Below, in pieces: positions 4,134 through 5,064 of a stretch of DNA of 5,064 nt. The stretch lies in contig JBIIJX010000185.1 of assembly GCA_044233495.1 (NCBI GenBank), positions 1 to 5,064 on the forward strand, given 5' to 3'. Made by a program: the position numbers and the translations under genes. The notes under the pieces were generated by a model. That model worked only from the letters and a program-made list of their open reading frames with translations, was not told the origin of the DNA and made no database searches. This DNA is from UBA10649 sp044233495. Lineage in GTDB: Bacteria > Actinomycetota > Actinomycetes > S36-B12. Each line of letters starts with the position of its first letter. Position 1 is the stretch's first letter.

Positions 4134-4188
4134 AGCACGACCCGAGTTCGACCTGAGCAGGACCGGAGCACGACCCGAGCACGACCCA
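4134..4188 (+). repeat. Five contiguous 11-bp tandem repeats upstream of secE
   Basis: The units are 4134-4144, 4145-4155, 4156-4166, 4167-4177 and 4178-4188, with consensus AGCACGACCCG. Units 1 and 4 are identical, unit 5 differs at one base, unit 3 at two and unit 2 at three. The array lies in the untranslated leader between tRNA-Trp and secE and ends 23 bases before the secE start. The 11-bp period is close to one DNA helical turn. Function is unknown; it could be a protein-binding array, an unstructured RNA spacer or a product of replication slippage. Confidence 0.75.
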
Positions 4189-4211
4189 CGAGCCAGACGA
4201 GGAGCCGGACG

Positions 4212-4457
4212 ATGACGGACACCGATGCCGTGTCCGACCGCGAGTCCCGCGGTCGCAAGGACAAGGGCAGTGTCTTCTCGCGCCTGGCCCTGTTCATCCG
4301 GCAGGTGGTCGCGGAGCTGCGCAAGGTCATCTGGCCGACCCGCAAGGAGCTGATCGCCTACACGACCGTCGTCGTGATCTTCGTCCTGATCATGGCCGGC
4401 ATCATCGCGGGCTACGACTACGTGTTCACCCGAGGCGTGCTGCTCATCTTCGGATGA
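4212..4457 (+). CDS. secE: Preprotein translocase subunit SecE
   Basis: This is an 81-residue single-span membrane protein, the essential SecE clamp of the SecYEG channel. The first 20 residues are charged and cytoplasmic. An amphipathic helix follows (about 21-36), then the family signature ELRKVIWPTRKEL (35-47). One transmembrane helix runs from about Tyr50 to Ala66 or slightly beyond, and the short C-terminus ends LLIFG. The length suits the one-helix SecE of Gram-positive bacteria rather than the three-helix form of E. coli. The start at 4212 is chosen for GAGGAG at 4199-4204, 7 bases upstream; an in-frame ATG at 4080 lies inside tRNA-Trp and is impossible as a start for this protein. It is followed after 40 bases by nusG, the near-universal partner order. 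Confidence 0.97.
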   Translation: MTDTDAVSDRESRGRKDKGSVFSRLALFIRQVVAELRKVIWPTRKELIAYTTVVVIFVLIMAGIIAGYDYVFTRGVLLIFG

Positions 4458-4497
4458 CGCCCGCCACACGCCCGACGACCCAAGGAGACTGACCGCC

Positions 4498-5064
4498 GTG
4501 TCCGACCAGGACCCCACGTCGCCCTCGATCGACCCGTTCGCCACCGCGCCCGGTGGTGACGAGGTAGTCGTCGACATCCCCGCCGACGCCACCCCGGAGG
4601 AGGTCGCCGAGGCTGTCGTCGACGCCGAGGACGCCCTGGAGGAGGCCGCCGCGATCATCGACGCCGAGGCGATCGAGATCGCAGCCGAGGAGGCTGCCGC
4701 CGTCGAAGTCGAGGAGCCCGTCGTCGAGGCTGAGGAGCCGGACGAGGATCCTGTGGCGGCCTTCCGCGAGCAGATGCGCGTGGCCCCCGGTGACTGGTAC
4801 GTGATCCACTCGTACGCCGGCTACGAGAACAAGGTGAAGGCGAACATCGAGACCCGCATCACCACCATGAACATGGAGGACTACGTCTTCCAGGTCGAGG
4901 TGCCGATGGAGGAGGTCACCGAGATCAAGGGCGGTGTCCGCAAGCTCGTCCGCCGCAACAAGTTCCCCGGCTACGTGCTGGTGCGCATGGACCTCACCGA
5001 CGAGTCGTGGGGCACCATCCGCCACACGCCCGGTGTGACGGGGTTCGTCGGCCACGGACACCAG
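4498..5064 (+). CDS. nusG: Transcription termination/antitermination protein NusG, N-terminal part (continues beyond window end)
   Basis: The first 189 residues are visible. NusG binds the clamp of RNA polymerase and links it to Rho or to ribosomal protein S10. The NGN domain begins at DWYVIHSYAGYENKV (99-113) and continues through VRRNKFPGYVLVRMD (151-165) and TPGVTGFVGH (177-186); the KOW domain lies beyond the edge. Before it is a 98-residue extension rich in Ala, Val and Glu. It holds 30 acidic residues and no Lys or Arg until Arg90, so it is probably disordered or partly helical. Actinobacterial NusG proteins often carry acidic N-terminal extensions, shorter in Mycobacterium (roughly 50 residues). 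The GTG start at 4498 follows AAGGAG (4482-4487) with a 10-base gap; no better start is seen, though an internal start would shorten the extension. Confidence 0.95.
   Translation, partial: MSDQDPTSPSIDPFATAPGGDEVVVDIPADATPEEVAEAVVDAEDALEEAAAIIDAEAIEIAAEEAAAVEVEEPVVEAEEPDEDPVAAFREQMRVAPGDWYVIHSYAGYENKVKANIETRITTMNMEDYVFQVEVPMEEVTEIKGGVRKLVRRNKFPGYVLVRMDLTDESWGTIRHTPGVTGFVGHGHQ

Noticed and set aside
3034..4215. A 393-codon plus-strand open frame across the aminotransferase and tRNA-Trp
   Set aside because: It runs antisense to a gene with all catalytic motifs and through a tRNA; the translation is low-complexity and matches no family I recognise.
4444..5061. A minus-strand open frame opposite nusG
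   Set aside because: Its Asp/His/Leu/Gly-rich product mirrors the codon bias of the nusG acidic region; nusG is unmistakable on the plus strand.

Overview
This window is a housekeeping gene cluster from a high-GC Gram-positive bacterium (Actinomycetota). The evidence is the strong G+C bias at third codon positions, GTG starts for rpmG and nusG, a paired HadA/HadB (MaoC-type) dehydratase downstream of rpmG, and the order tRNA-Thr, tRNA-Met, rpmG, hadA, hadB, then tRNA-Trp, secE, nusG. As I recall, that order also occurs in Mycobacterium and, in variant form, in Streptomyces. The genus cannot be named from the sequence. The lack of a third dehydratase gene (hadC) and the presence of murB and an aspartate aminotransferase argue against a mycolate-producing Mycobacterium.

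Left part (1-692): the N-terminus of a short-chain dehydrogenase runs leftward off the edge. Facing right are tRNA-Thr(GGU), elongator tRNA-Met(CAU) and rpmG (ribosomal protein L33, zinc-binding form). A pair of tandem hairpin-forming repeats lies between tRNA-Met and rpmG.

Middle part (702-3840): hadA, hadB and murB are packed head to tail with gaps of -1 to 9 bases and are probably translated together after rpmG. They join a fatty-acid dehydratase to a peptidoglycan precursor enzyme, both concerned with the cell envelope. A short hairpin separates murB from a convergent class I aminotransferase (aspartate aminotransferase type) on the minus strand.

Right part (3841-5064): a divergent intergenic region holds a perfect 20-bp palindrome on the aminotransferase side and a likely sigma-70-type promoter. 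That promoter reads into tRNA-Trp(CCA), secE and nusG; nusG is cut by the window edge. Five tandem 11-bp repeats lie between tRNA-Trp and secE. NusG carries an unusually long, strongly acidic N-terminal extension.

I found no mobile element, CRISPR array or defence system, and no obviously new multi-gene system. The points worth a second look are small: non-canonical positions in tRNA-Thr, the two sets of intergenic repeats, the palindromes around the aminotransferase/tRNA-Trp divergent promoter region, and the NusG extension.
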